A stretch of 19,748 bases of DNA. It comes from Scatosoma sp964504025. GTDB taxonomy: Bacteria > Bacillota > Clostridia > Christensenellales > Borkfalkiaceae. A model generated the notes under the pieces. That model did no database searches. It was not told where the DNA came from and saw only the letters and a list, made by a program, of their open reading frames with translations. Every line of letters begins with the position of its first letter. Position 1 is the stretch's first letter. This document shows, piece after piece, positions 1 through 7,535 of the stretch. The stretch spans positions 1 to 19,748 of the forward strand of contig CAZDCO010000024.1 in the NCBI GenBank assembly GCA_964504025.1, in the 5' to 3' direction. A program made the translations under genes and the position numbers.

Positions 1-1
1 A

Positions 2-76
2 GTGGGGATACAAACGGAAGAGGGGATTGCTCTTCCTTGCGGAGCAGGAGGTATATTTGTCAATGACGGAAACTAA
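2..76 (+). CDS. Possible C-terminal end of an upstream gene (partial)
   Basis: Reading from base 2, the frame is open to a TAA at 74-76 and gives a protein-like tail ending GGIFVNDGN. If real, this gene would overlap the start of the next gene (63) by 14 nt, which is common in tight bacterial operons. Two other readings compete: a frame from base 1 stopping at TGA 64-66 (an ATGA overlap), and the frame of the next gene, which is also open to the window edge. There are too few residues to recognise a family. The stretch also contains an inverted repeat, GGAAGAG (16-22) with CTCTTCC (30-36), of unknown role. Confidence 0.25.
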   Translation: MGIQTEEGIALPCGAGGIFVNDGN

Positions 77-812
77 GCAAACGACGGAAGAACAAAAGGC
101 AACGGAATCTTACCGCCCCCCTTTCACTATTTTATACGAAGATAATCACGTTATCGTAGTTTTGAAGCCGCAAATGACGGCTTGCTGCCCCGACGAGAGC
201 AAGGACGATAACCTCTTCGATCAAATCAAGCAATATTTGAAGATCGCCTACGACAAACCCGGCAACGTTTACGTGGGTTTGGTACATCGTTTGGATCGTC
301 CTACGGGCGGCGTTATGGTATACGCGAAAACGAGTAAGGCGGCGGCGCGCTTGACGGCAGGTTTGCAATCGGGCGATTTTGAAAAGAAATATCTCACCGT
401 GTTGTGTGGCACGCCCGACGAGGAACGCGGCACGCTGCGCAACTATTTGCGTAAGAATACGGTAAACAATATGGTTTACATTTGTACGCCGTCGGAAGAG
501 AACGCCAAGTATGCGGAGTTAGATTATAAAGTTTTGGAAAGCAAGGGCAAGTATTCGCTGGCGGAAGTCCGTTTGCATACGGGTAGAACGCATCAGATTC
601 GCGTGCAAATGGCAGGCATTTCTCACCCCGTGTTCGGGGATATGCGTTACGGCGGCGCGTTGGCGCAAAAGGGTAAGTTGGCGTTGTGGGCGTACGGCTT
701 GTCTTTTTCACACCCCGTTACGAAAGAACGGTTGCGCTTTCTTGCCTATCCGCCCGAAGCGGAAACGCCGTGGAAAGCGTTCGATATCGCAAAAGCGGTG
801 GAAATTCAGTGA
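63..812 (+). CDS. RluA-family RNA pseudouridine synthase without S4 domain
   Basis: Predicted to convert uridine to pseudouridine in rRNA or tRNA. The 249-residue protein carries the RluA-family active-site motif VHRLDRPTGG with catalytic Asp78, and the later family motif GRTHQIRVQM. It goes almost straight into the catalytic fold (ILYEDNHVIVVLKP) and has no N-terminal S4 RNA-binding domain, unlike the second family member at 3400. The frame is open further upstream, with a TTG at 27. I choose ATG 63 because a perfect AGGAGG lies at 46-51, eleven bases before it, and the homologous region begins shortly after. The family assignment is firm. The exact target base cannot be told from sequence alone. 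Confidence 0.9.
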   Translation: MTETKQTTEEQKATESYRPPFTILYEDNHVIVVLKPQMTACCPDESKDDNLFDQIKQYLKIAYDKPGNVYVGLVHRLDRPTGGVMVYAKTSKAAARLTAGLQSGDFEKKYLTVLCGTPDEERGTLRNYLRKNTVNNMVYICTPSEENAKYAELDYKVLESKGKYSLAEVRLHTGRTHQIRVQMAGISHPVFGDMRYGGALAQKGKLALWAYGLSFSHPVTKERLRFLAYPPEAETPWKAFDIAKAVEIQ

Positions 813-859
813 AAAATCGTCGAAAATGACAAAAAGAGAAAAAATCGTTTGAAATGCGA

Positions 860-888
860 TTGACAAAACGGTTTTTAATGTGTAAAAT
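860..888 (+). promoter_or_regulatory. Sigma-A-type promoter of the surface protein gene
   Basis: TTGACA at 860-865 and TAAAAT at 883-888 are separated by exactly 17 nt. Transcription would begin near 895, leaving a leader of about 54 nt before the ATG at 949. The -35 box is a perfect consensus match and the -10 differs at one position, so the surface protein is probably expressed independently of the upstream synthase and fairly strongly. Confidence 0.8.
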
Positions 889-948
889 AAAAAAGTACGA
901 CTATGTAGTAAAAAGCGAAAGTCTACAAAAAATGAGAGGCACGTTTTT

Positions 949-3339
949 ATGAAAAAGAGAAAAATGACGACACTTGCACTTATGCTCGGCACGGCGTTGG
1001 TATCCGCAACGCTCGGCGGCGCATTGTTGCATACGGTGCAAACGGCGGCGGAAACGACGACAAGCGCGAACGTTCAACTGAGTAGAATTTTCGAAACGTC
1101 GGGCGGAACGATTTTGGCTGTAAAAGCATCCGAAAATCCGTTAGAGCGCGTGGCGAGATACCAGTTGCCGAACGGCGGCAGCGTAAAGTTTAAGCGCGAT
1201 TTGGCGTTGAAATGGTATACTGGAAAAGACGAGGCGAAATACGCGTCCGTCTCTTTTGCGTTCGAGGACATAAACTTTACCGAAGTTACGTTGTCGATGG
1301 ATACGACCTCGGCTTGGGCGACCGAAGACGAGAAGACGACGAACGTCGTCAAATTCAAAAAAACGGATAGCGGTTTAGAAGTTACCGTCAACCCCGATAA
1401 CGAAGGCGCGTTGACGCAAACGATCGCGTATACGGCGAATACGAAACTGACGTTGCAGTTGCAAGAGGACGCGACGACGGACGGCGCGTTCAAGGTTGCC
1501 GTTACCAAAGAGGGCGACGCGGCGAATTTCGACGCGTTGGACGCCTTTGCGAATATCGGCGCGAACTACGCGAAGTATTTGGCGAAGAACGATTATCCCT
1601 TGAATTTTACGGCAAAGACGGAAAACGAGCAAAAGACCGTGCTTTGCGTTTACGACGTCAACGGACAACAATTTACGGGCGTCGATAGCAACAACGCCGT
1701 GGCGGATACCGCAGCTCCCGTACTCGTCGTCAACGAAACGTTCGACGGGATCGTGCTTGGCTCGAAGTTCACGTTCAGCGAAGGGGACGACGATTATAAA
1801 ATCATCGACGTGTTGCAAGATTCCAACCTGACCAAAAAACTTAAAGCGTATCAATATAACCCGACCAAGACGATCGAAGCCGGTAAAGAAAAGGAAGCGT
1901 ATTTCGATTTGACCACCAGCACGATCTTCTATGAAACTTCCTACCAAAAAGCGGATAGTACGTGGACGACGGTATACGCTGAAACGCCCGATAAGGAAGA
2001 ATTCGTTTCTGTCTACTTCGATTTGTCGGACGACGCGGGGAAACAAGCGGACTACTTCCTGTCCTGGTACGCTTCCGATGTAACGACGGAAGTTCCCGTA
2101 GAAGTCGTTGTGGACGGCAGCACGCGCACCGCGCCTGCCGGCGGCGACTGGATCTCTTTGAATCAAAAGGAAAGCGCGCCCTATTATAAGACGTATACGG
2201 AAGCGGCGAAGAACGGTTTCCAAAACGCGTTGAACGAACAGGCGGCGACGAAATACGCAGGCAGCAACGAAGAAATGCAAATTCCTTCCTTGAAATGGTT
2301 GATCGACGATAACAACGGCTATCGCGCCATGAAATTTACGATCAGCTACTATACGCCGTCCTCGACGGCAGGCTCGCCGAGCACCCTTTCCTCGTTAGAT
2401 TTCAACAAGCTTGAAATTCCCGTAGCGACGGAGGGCGCGTACGAATTTAAGGTGTTCGCCACCGATACCGCAGGCAACGCGATGATGCACGATCTCGACG
2501 GAAAAGAAGTCAAGATCACCGCTTCTAATATTTGGGATATGGACGATATTCCTTCCTTCAAGTTCACGATCACCGATCGCGGCTTAAAAGTGGAAGAACC
2601 TTCCTCCTCCAAATTGAAAGAAACGCAAGTCATGGATAAGACGTACACGCTGTCTTCCTCCGATATGAAGGTTGTTGGCGCGTCGAATTTGAAGAAAGCG
2701 TATAAGCTGTATAAAGTCGATTTCAGCAAGTTTGATAGCTTGCAAGTCAGCGACTTGACGAGCGTAACCTACGCGGAGTTGGCGGCAAAAGTCAACGAGA
2801 TGAGCGGCCTCACGAAGGAGAATGCGCACGAGAAATATTTGCGCGCGTACGCCGAATTGATCGTTTCCAAGAAGAGCTTGCCGACGACCGAAGTGCAAAA
2901 GGTTATCGATTGCTTCGCGGAAATTACGGAATACGGCGATACCGTACACGGCTTTGAAAAGTGGGATAAATACGAATGGAATCCCGATTCCGTAAGCTTT
3001 AAGACGGCGGACGAGGGCGAGTATTTGATCTTGGCGGACTTCTGGGAAGGAGAACGCACGGAATACCGCGCGGCGGCGTATAAGCTCGTCGTCGTAGAAT
3101 CGAAGGGCTATCAAACGGTCGGCGAGGATAACTGGCTGCAAGATAACGTCGTATCCGTCGTGTTGTTCGGCGTTGCAGGCGTAATGTTGATCTTGATCGT
3201 CGTTCTGTTGATGGTGAAACCGTCGAACGAAACGTTGGAAGACGTAGAGCGTAAGGCGGCGAAAAAGGCGAAGAAAGAACGCAAAGCGGAACAAGCCGAA
3301 GAAGCGGAAAACGCGGAAGAAAACGAAGACGAAGAATAA
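949..3339 (+). CDS. Secreted, C-terminally membrane-anchored surface protein, unknown function
   Basis: I do not recognise a named family. The 796-residue protein begins with a basic stretch (MKKRKMTT) and a hydrophobic core to about residue 30, a classical signal peptide with likely cleavage near TVQTAA. A long polar, Thr/Asp/Lys-rich extracellular part follows. Around residues 490-520 it contains a segment (AYEFKVFATDTAGNA) resembling bacterial Ig-like or cadherin-like repeats. A single transmembrane helix spans about residues 734-756, followed by a cytoplasmic tail rich in Lys/Ala and then Glu (765-796). There is no LPxTG sortase motif, so anchoring is by the helix. The start is supported by GAGAGG at 934-939. 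It has its own promoter and a strong terminator, so it is a single-gene unit. Catalytic residues are not evident; an adhesive or envelope role is only inference. Confidence 0.8.
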   Translation: MKKRKMTTLALMLGTALVSATLGGALLHTVQTAAETTTSANVQLSRIFETSGGTILAVKASENPLERVARYQLPNGGSVKFKRDLALKWYTGKDEAKYASVSFAFEDINFTEVTLSMDTTSAWATEDEKTTNVVKFKKTDSGLEVTVNPDNEGALTQTIAYTANTKLTLQLQEDATTDGAFKVAVTKEGDAANFDALDAFANIGANYAKYLAKNDYPLNFTAKTENEQKTVLCVYDVNGQQFTGVDSNNAVADTAAPVLVVNETFDGIVLGSKFTFSEGDDDYKIIDVLQDSNLTKKLKAYQYNPTKTIEAGKEKEAYFDLTTSTIFYETSYQKADSTWTTVYAETPDKEEFVSVYFDLSDDAGKQADYFLSWYASDVTTEVPVEVVVDGSTRTAPAGGDWISLNQKESAPYYKTYTEAAKNGFQNALNEQAATKYAGSNEEMQIPSLKWLIDDNNGYRAMKFTISYYTPSSTAGSPSTLSSLDFNKLEIPVATEGAYEFKVFATDTAGNAMMHDLDGKEVKITASNIWDMDDIPSFKFTITDRGLKVEEPSSSKLKETQVMDKTYTLSSSDMKVVGASNLKKAYKLYKVDFSKFDSLQVSDLTSVTYAELAAKVNEMSGLTKENAHEKYLRAYAELIVSKKSLPTTEVQKVIDCFAEITEYGDTVHGFEKWDKYEWNPDSVSFKTADEGEYLILADFWEGERTEYRAAAYKLVVVESKGYQTVGEDNWLQDNVVSVVLFGVAGVMLILIVVLLMVKPSNETLEDVERKAAKKAKKERKAEQAEEAENAEENEDEE

Positions 3340-3351
3340 CGTTGTAGATTA

Positions 3352-3380
3352 AGCCGTCCGACCCCGTCGGGCGGCTTTTT
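3352..3380 (+). terminator. Intrinsic terminator after the surface protein gene
   Basis: AGCCGTCCGAC (3352-3362) pairs with GTCGGGCGGCT (3366-3376) across a CCC loop, giving an 11-bp stem with one G-U pair, followed by a run of T to 3380. It sits 12 nt after the stop codon and 19 nt before the next start. Confidence 0.9.
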
Positions 3381-3399
3381 ACGAACGAAAAGGAGGACT

Positions 3400-4251
3400 A
3401 TGACGACGATATTGACGGCGGATAAGCCGCAAACTTTGCGAGAATTTACCGATACAAACTACGCGCAGGCTTCCTTTTGCTTTGATAGGCTGTTAAAAGA
3501 TCGGGAGATCAAAGTCAACGGCAAAAAGACGGGCGAAAACGTCCGCTTGCAAACGGGCGATTGCGTGCAATACTTCCTCACCGAAAAACAGGCGCGAAAA
3601 CAGGCGTACGAAGTCCTTTTCGAGGACGAACGCGTGTGTATCGTCGATAAGGAAAGCGGAGTCAACGTCGAAGCCGTCTACGCCGATTTGTTGCGTAAGG
3701 ACGGCGAATATCGCTTTATCCACCGCTTGGATCGAAACACGTGCGGTTTGTTGGCGTTCGCGCGTACGGACGGCGCGGAACGGGCGTTGTTGCAAACGTT
3801 CAGAGAGCGCACGGCGGAGAAGAAATATCACGTCGTTTGTTGGGGCGCGTTTCCCGAAAAACACGACGTGTTGACGGCGTATTTGCAAAAGGACGAGCGT
3901 CGCGCGCTCGTGAAAATATACGATACGCCGCGTACGGGTACGGAACGAATCGTTACCGAATACCGAACGCTGTACGAAAGGGACGGGCAAACGAAAGCGG
4001 AAATTATCCTGCACACGGGCAAGACGCATCAAATTCGCGCACACTTGGCGCATATCGGTTGTCCCGTCGTAGGGGATATGAAATACGGCGACGCCGCCGC
4101 GAATAGGACGCTCGGCGCGGCACGCCAACGGCTGGTGGCGAAGTCGTTGCGCTTCCGTTTTTCGGGCGAATTGTCCTACTTGGACGGAAAAGAGTTTCTT
4201 TCGCGCTTCGACGTGGATACGCTTGAAAAAAAAGCTGATAAAAAAGCGTAG
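3400..4251 (+). CDS. RluA-family pseudouridine synthase with S4 domain (RluC/RluD-like)
   Basis: Predicted to make pseudouridines in 23S rRNA or another structured RNA. The 283-residue protein has an N-terminal S4 RNA-binding region (about residues 12-65, including the typical IKVNGKKTGENVRL turn). A RluA catalytic domain follows, with IHRLDRNTCG (catalytic Asp111) and GKTHQIRAHL. The start at 3400 preserves the whole S4 domain. Its AGGAGG (3391-3396) is only three bases from the ATG, closer than usual, but later starts would cut into S4. It lies directly behind the surface gene's terminator, and no separate promoter is obvious in the 60 nt between. The last 20 bases of the coding region form one arm of an inverted repeat with the pur promoter region. 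Which uridines it modifies cannot be assigned. Confidence 0.9.
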   Translation: MTTILTADKPQTLREFTDTNYAQASFCFDRLLKDREIKVNGKKTGENVRLQTGDCVQYFLTEKQARKQAYEVLFEDERVCIVDKESGVNVEAVYADLLRKDGEYRFIHRLDRNTCGLLAFARTDGAERALLQTFRERTAEKKYHVVCWGAFPEKHDVLTAYLQKDERRALVKIYDTPRTGTERIVTEYRTLYERDGQTKAEIILHTGKTHQIRAHLAHIGCPVVGDMKYGDAAANRTLGAARQRLVAKSLRFRFSGELSYLDGKEFLSRFDVDTLEKKADKKA

Positions 4252-4289
4252 AAATTGCCGTCGTACACTTGCTTTTTTCGTCAGCTTTT
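4230..4289 (+). terminator. Imperfect inverted repeat, possible weak terminator overlapping the pur promoter
   Basis: AAAAGCTGA (4230-4238) pairs with TCAGCTTTT (4281-4289), and AAAAAAGC (4240-4247) pairs with GCTTTTTT (4271-4278). The two helices are joined by a small internal loop, and the stop codon of the upstream gene lies in the 23-nt loop. It is AT-rich and not a textbook terminator. Its 3' arm overlaps the -35 box of the downstream promoter. Confidence 0.35.
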
Positions 4290-4297
4290 GTTATAAT
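4269..4297 (+). promoter_or_regulatory. Extended -10 promoter of the pur leader/operon
   Basis: TTGCTT (4269-4274) and a perfect TATAAT (4292-4297) are 17 nt apart, with TG at 4289-4290 giving an extended -10. Transcription would start near 4304, about 228 nt before purE. No other good promoter is seen before purE, so this is the likely promoter of the whole purine operon. Confidence 0.8.
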
Positions 4298-4346
4298 ATA
4301 AAAGTAAGGGAAATGGTGGACGAAAGATTAACGACGGAAGGAACGT

Positions 4347-4466
4347 ATGCAACGAGTATTTCAACCAAGTGAAACCGTTTACGGCGCATTGACGATTACT
4401 TTGCCAGAGCAAAGTACGCTTTTTTACGGCAAAATTGCATACGAAAAATCTAAGATAGCTGTTTAA
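4347..4466 (+). CDS. Possible 39-residue leader ORF upstream of purE
   Basis: A short frame begins at ATG 4347 and stops at TAA 4464-4466. It is preceded by AAGGA at 4338-4342 with four bases of spacing, so a start signal exists. The peptide starts MQRVFQPSETVYG and ends KIAYEKSKIAV, and I do not recognise it. It fills most of the space between the promoter and the terminator that ends just before purE, the arrangement of a leader peptide or attenuator. A hairpin inside it, TACTTTGC (4397-4404) with GCAAAGTA (4409-4416) over a CAGA loop, is followed after three bases by six Ts. An octamer, TTTACGGC, occurs twice (4378-4385 and 4423-4430). The region could equally be a noncoding regulatory RNA or a small independent transcript. 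Confidence 0.4.
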   Translation: MQRVFQPSETVYGALTITLPEQSTLFYGKIAYEKSKIAV

Positions 4467-4470
4467 CGCG

Positions 4471-4503
4471 ATAGGTGCAACCAAGTTGCACCTATTTGTT
4501 TTT
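4471..4503 (+). terminator. Perfect intrinsic terminator/attenuator before purE
   Basis: ATAGGTGCAAC (4471-4481) and GTTGCACCTAT (4485-4495) form a perfect 11-bp stem with a CAA loop, followed by TTGTTTTT (4496-4503). It lies between the pur promoter and the purE start at 4532, so transcription of purE must pass it. A weak competing pairing is possible between TTGCAT (4435-4440) and GTGCAA (4475-4480), which would disrupt the left arm. That antiterminator is inference. Confidence 0.85.
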
Positions 4504-4531
4504 ACAAAATACTTTTTTGGAGAGAGAAACA

Positions 4532-5020
4532 ATGAGTAAAGTCGGTATTTTAATGGGTAGCAAGTCCGATTTCGACGTCGTCAAGCCTGCAGTGAATGTA
4601 CTGAAAGCGTTTGGCGTAGAAACGGAAGTCCGCGTCATTTCCGCACACCGCACGCCCGACGCGGCGCACGATTTTGCGGCGAACGCCAAGGCGAACGGAA
4701 TCGAGGTGATCATTTGCGCGGCAGGCAAAGCGGCGCACTTAGGCGGCGTGATCGCCGCGATGACGACCTTGCCCGTGATCGGGTTGCCCGTGAAGACGGA
4801 CATGATGGGCGGCTTGGACAGTTTGCTTTCTATCGTGCAAATGCCGTCGGGGATTCCCGTGGCGACGGTAGGCGTGAACGGCGGCGAGAACGCAGGGCTG
4901 TTGGCGTTGCAAATTTTGGGGCTGAAATATCCCGAAATCGAGAAACAACTCGTGACCTATAAAGAAAACATGAAAAAGAAGATCAACGCCGACGACGAAG
5001 CGTTGCAAGCAATGCTGTAA
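4532..5020 (+). CDS. purE: N5-carboxyaminoimidazole ribonucleotide mutase
   Basis: Converts N5-CAIR to CAIR in de novo purine synthesis (class I PurE). The 162-residue protein opens with GILMGSKSDFD (substrate-binding loop, residues 5-15) and carries SAHRTPD with the catalytic His39, followed by ICAAGKAAHLGGV. Length is normal for the family. The frame is open back to 4475, but that extension lies in the terminator stem. ATG 4532 has GGAGAG at 4519-4524 with good spacing. It is the first gene of the operon and is separated from purF by 21 nt. Class I PurE normally needs PurK to make N5-CAIR, and purK is not in this window. Confidence 0.97.
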   Translation: MSKVGILMGSKSDFDVVKPAVNVLKAFGVETEVRVISAHRTPDAAHDFAANAKANGIEVIICAAGKAAHLGGVIAAMTTLPVIGLPVKTDMMGGLDSLLSIVQMPSGIPVATVGVNGGENAGLLALQILGLKYPEIEKQLVTYKENMKKKINADDEALQAML

Positions 5021-5041
5021 CGAGCAGGAGATAAAAACGGT

Positions 5042-6454
5042 ATGGCAGTATTTGGTATATTCGGAACGAAAACCGCAAACGTGGCGTCGAGCACCTACTA
5101 CGGTTTGTACGCTTTGCAACATAGAGGACAGGCAAGCAGCGGTATCGTCGTCAACGACGACGGCGTGTTCCACGCGTATAAAGATTCGGGCATCGTGAAC
5201 GAAGTGTTCAACGCCCGTACGCTGGACGATTTGGGGCTGGGGCAAATGGCTCTCGGCAACGTCCGTTACGGCACGAGCGCGACGAAGGATAGAAACAACG
5301 CCGAGCCCATGCTCGTCAATCACGTAAAGGGCAGGTTGGCAATATCCCACGACGGCGGCATCGTTAACTATGCGCAACTCCGTCGCGAGTTAGAGTTGGA
5401 GGGTGCAATCTTCCATACGGCGAACGAAGTGGAAGTGCTCGCGTATATGATCACGAAAGCGCGGTTGCACGCGTCGTCCACCGAAGAGGCGATCAGTATG
5501 GCGATGGATCGCGTCAAGGGCGGCTATTCCCTCCTCGTGATGTCGCCGCAAAAATTGATCGCGGCGCGCGACGAGAACGGTATTCACCCCCTGTGTTACG
5601 GTATCCGCGACGACGGCGAATACGTCGTGGCGAGCGAAACGTGCGCACTCAATACGGTCGGCGCGACGCTGGTGCGCGAGTTGGATCCGGGCGAGATCGT
5701 CGTGTTCAGCAAGGACGGCGTGAAGAGTATGCGCGAACATTGCGATAAGAAACCTGAACGGCTTTGCGTATTCGAGTATTTGTATACCGCCCGTCCCGAT
5801 TCGGTGATCGACGATTGTTCGGTGCACCTTGCGAGAAAGCGCGCGGGCGCGTTTTTGGCAAAGGCGTATCCCGTGGAAGCGGATGTGGTCATCGGCGCAC
5901 CCGATTCGGGTATCGACGCCGCAATCGGCTATTCGGAAGAATCGGGTATCCCGTACGGCTTAGGACTGATTAAAAACAAATATATCGGCAGAACGTTCAT
6001 CGATCCCGGACAAAACGTCCGCGAGGATAAGGTCAAGATCAAGCTGAACCCCGTCGCGGAAACGGTCAAGGGCAAACGCGTGATTTTGGTAGACGATTCG
6101 ATTGTGCGCGGCACGACTTGCGTACACGTCGTCAAGTTGTTGCGCGACGCAGGCGCGAAGGAAATTCATATTCGTTCGTCTGCTCCGAAATTCTTGAACC
6201 CGTGCTATTACGGTACGGATATCGGATCGAAGGCGGAGTTGGTGGCTTGCAAGTATACGAGCGAGCAAATGGCGGAGTTGTTCGGCGCGGATTCGGTAGG
6301 ATTCTTGCCCTTGGAAGACGTGGTGAAGTTGGGACAATCGGGCACGTGCAAAGGATATTGCAAGGCTTGTTTCGACGGGGAGTACCCTACGGAGGTGCCG
6401 ACGGAGTCCGCGGAGCGCAAGTACGATAGCAAAATATCGGATAACAAAAGATAA
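5042..6454 (+). CDS. purF: Amidophosphoribosyltransferase lacking the glutaminase nucleophile
   Basis: The family makes 5-phosphoribosylamine from PRPP and glutamine-derived ammonia, the committed purine step. The PRTase half looks intact: VILVDDSIVRGTT is the PRPP loop, and Cys242, Cys388, Cys436 and Cys440/443 fit the Fe-S ligands of Bacillus-type PurF. The N-terminal Ntn glutaminase half is abnormal. Homologues expose a Cys in a CGVFGI context after Met or propeptide removal; here the protein starts MAVFGIFG with no Cys. No Cys or alternative start exists between the purE stop and this ATG. The oxyanion-hole Asn-Gly (AHNGNL in homologues) is SHDGGI (Asp104), and the family's Asp127 is Glu129. 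Arg75 and QHRGQ are kept. AGGAG at 5026-5030 supports the start. Inference: glutaminase-dead, using free ammonia or a partner subunit. Confidence 0.95.
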   Translation: MAVFGIFGTKTANVASSTYYGLYALQHRGQASSGIVVNDDGVFHAYKDSGIVNEVFNARTLDDLGLGQMALGNVRYGTSATKDRNNAEPMLVNHVKGRLAISHDGGIVNYAQLRRELELEGAIFHTANEVEVLAYMITKARLHASSTEEAISMAMDRVKGGYSLLVMSPQKLIAARDENGIHPLCYGIRDDGEYVVASETCALNTVGATLVRELDPGEIVVFSKDGVKSMREHCDKKPERLCVFEYLYTARPDSVIDDCSVHLARKRAGAFLAKAYPVEADVVIGAPDSGIDAAIGYSEESGIPYGLGLIKNKYIGRTFIDPGQNVREDKVKIKLNPVAETVKGKRVILVDDSIVRGTTCVHVVKLLRDAGAKEIHIRSSAPKFLNPCYYGTDIGSKAELVACKYTSEQMAELFGADSVGFLPLEDVVKLGQSGTCKGYCKACFDGEYPTEVPTESAERKYDSKISDNKR

Positions 6455-6483
6455 AAAGAAAAAATTAAACGGAGATAGATAAC

Positions 6484-7512
6484 ATGGCAATTTCTTACAA
6501 AGACAGCGGCGTAGACGTAACCAGAGGCTATAAAGCGGTAGAACTGATGAAAAAACACGTAAAATCGACGTATAACGATAACGTTATCGGCGATTTGGGC
6601 TCGTTCGGCGGTTTCTATTCGATCGCAGGCGAAAACATGAGCGAACCCGTACTCGTGGCGGGTACGGACGGCGTAGGCACGAAGTTGAAATACGCTTTCC
6701 TCTTGGAAAAACACGATACGATCGGTATCGACGCGGTGGCTATGTGCGTAAACGATATCGTATGTCAGGGCGCGAAGCCTTTGTTCTTCTTGGACTATTA
6801 CGCTTGCGGTAGACTGTATCCCGAATCGGAAGCGGACGTCGTCAAGGGTATCGCGGAGGGCTGTAAACAAGCAGGTTGCGCGTTGATCGGCGGCGAAACG
6901 GCGGAAATGCCCGGTTTCTATCCCGACGGCGAATACGACTTGGCAGGCTTTGCCGTAGGTATCGTGGATAAGAAAAAGGTAATCAACGGTAAATCGATCG
7001 TACCCGGCGACGTCATCATCGGTTTGAAATCGACGGGGGTACACTCCAACGGCTATTCGCTCGTGAGAAAACTCTTCGGCGACGAGGACAAGGCGGCGTT
7101 GGAAGCGTACGACGAAGAACTCGGTGCGACGGCGGCGGAAGTGTTGTTGAAACCTACCCGTATTTACGTAAAGAGTATTTTGACATTGATTGAAAAGGTC
7201 AACGTAAAGGGTATCGCGCATATTACGGGCGGCGGCTTTATCGAAAACGTACCCCGTATTTTGCCCGAAGGCGTGGCGGCGGAGATCGATAAGAACTCCT
7301 ACGAAGTACCTGCGGTATTCAAAGTGATGCAAAAGCGTGCAGGCATTACCGACGAACAAATCTACAATACCTTTAACATGGGTATCGGTATGATGGTCGT
7401 GGTTGCGCCCGAGGATGTGGACGCGACGTTGGCAAGCTTGAAAGCGACGGGAGAAGACGCCGTGGTTATCGGTAAGACGGTAGCCGGTCAAAAGGGCGTT
7501 ATCTTGAAATAA
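6484..7512 (+). CDS. purM: Phosphoribosylformylglycinamidine cyclo-ligase (AIR synthetase)
   Basis: ATP-dependent closure of FGAM to aminoimidazole ribonucleotide. The 342-residue length is typical for PurM. Recognisable family stretches are YKDSGVDVTRGYKAVE at the N-terminus, VAGTDGVGTKLKYAF around residues 58-72, MCVNDIVCQGAKPLFFLDYY, GGETAEMPGFY and GLKSTGVHSNGYSLVRKL, and the C-terminal domain has HITGGGFIENVPRILP. GGAG at 6471-6474 sits nine bases before the ATG. It follows purF by 29 nt and precedes purN by 23 nt with no promoter or terminator between them, so it is operonic. Confidence 0.97.
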   Translation: MAISYKDSGVDVTRGYKAVELMKKHVKSTYNDNVIGDLGSFGGFYSIAGENMSEPVLVAGTDGVGTKLKYAFLLEKHDTIGIDAVAMCVNDIVCQGAKPLFFLDYYACGRLYPESEADVVKGIAEGCKQAGCALIGGETAEMPGFYPDGEYDLAGFAVGIVDKKKVINGKSIVPGDVIIGLKSTGVHSNGYSLVRKLFGDEDKAALEAYDEELGATAAEVLLKPTRIYVKSILTLIEKVNVKGIAHITGGGFIENVPRILPEGVAAEIDKNSYEVPAVFKVMQKRAGITDEQIYNTFNMGIGMMVVVAPEDVDATLASLKATGEDAVVIGKTVAGQKGVILK

Positions 7513-7535
7513 GCAAAGGCAATAAGGATCGGGCT

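Noticed and set aside
3736..4111. A 121-codon plus-strand frame inside the S4-containing pseudouridine synthase gene
   Set aside because: It is a shifted frame of a clearly coding gene, rich in Arg and Gly, with no start signal.
4475..4531. Longer N-terminus for PurE
   Set aside because: The extension would be encoded by the terminator stem and T-tract. The good ribosome binding site and the family N-terminus both point to ATG 4532.
4298..4531. Known purine (guanine/adenine), PRPP/ykkC or ZTP riboswitch before purE
   Set aside because: I looked for the conserved loop sequences of these classes by eye and did not find them. A covariance search would be decisive.
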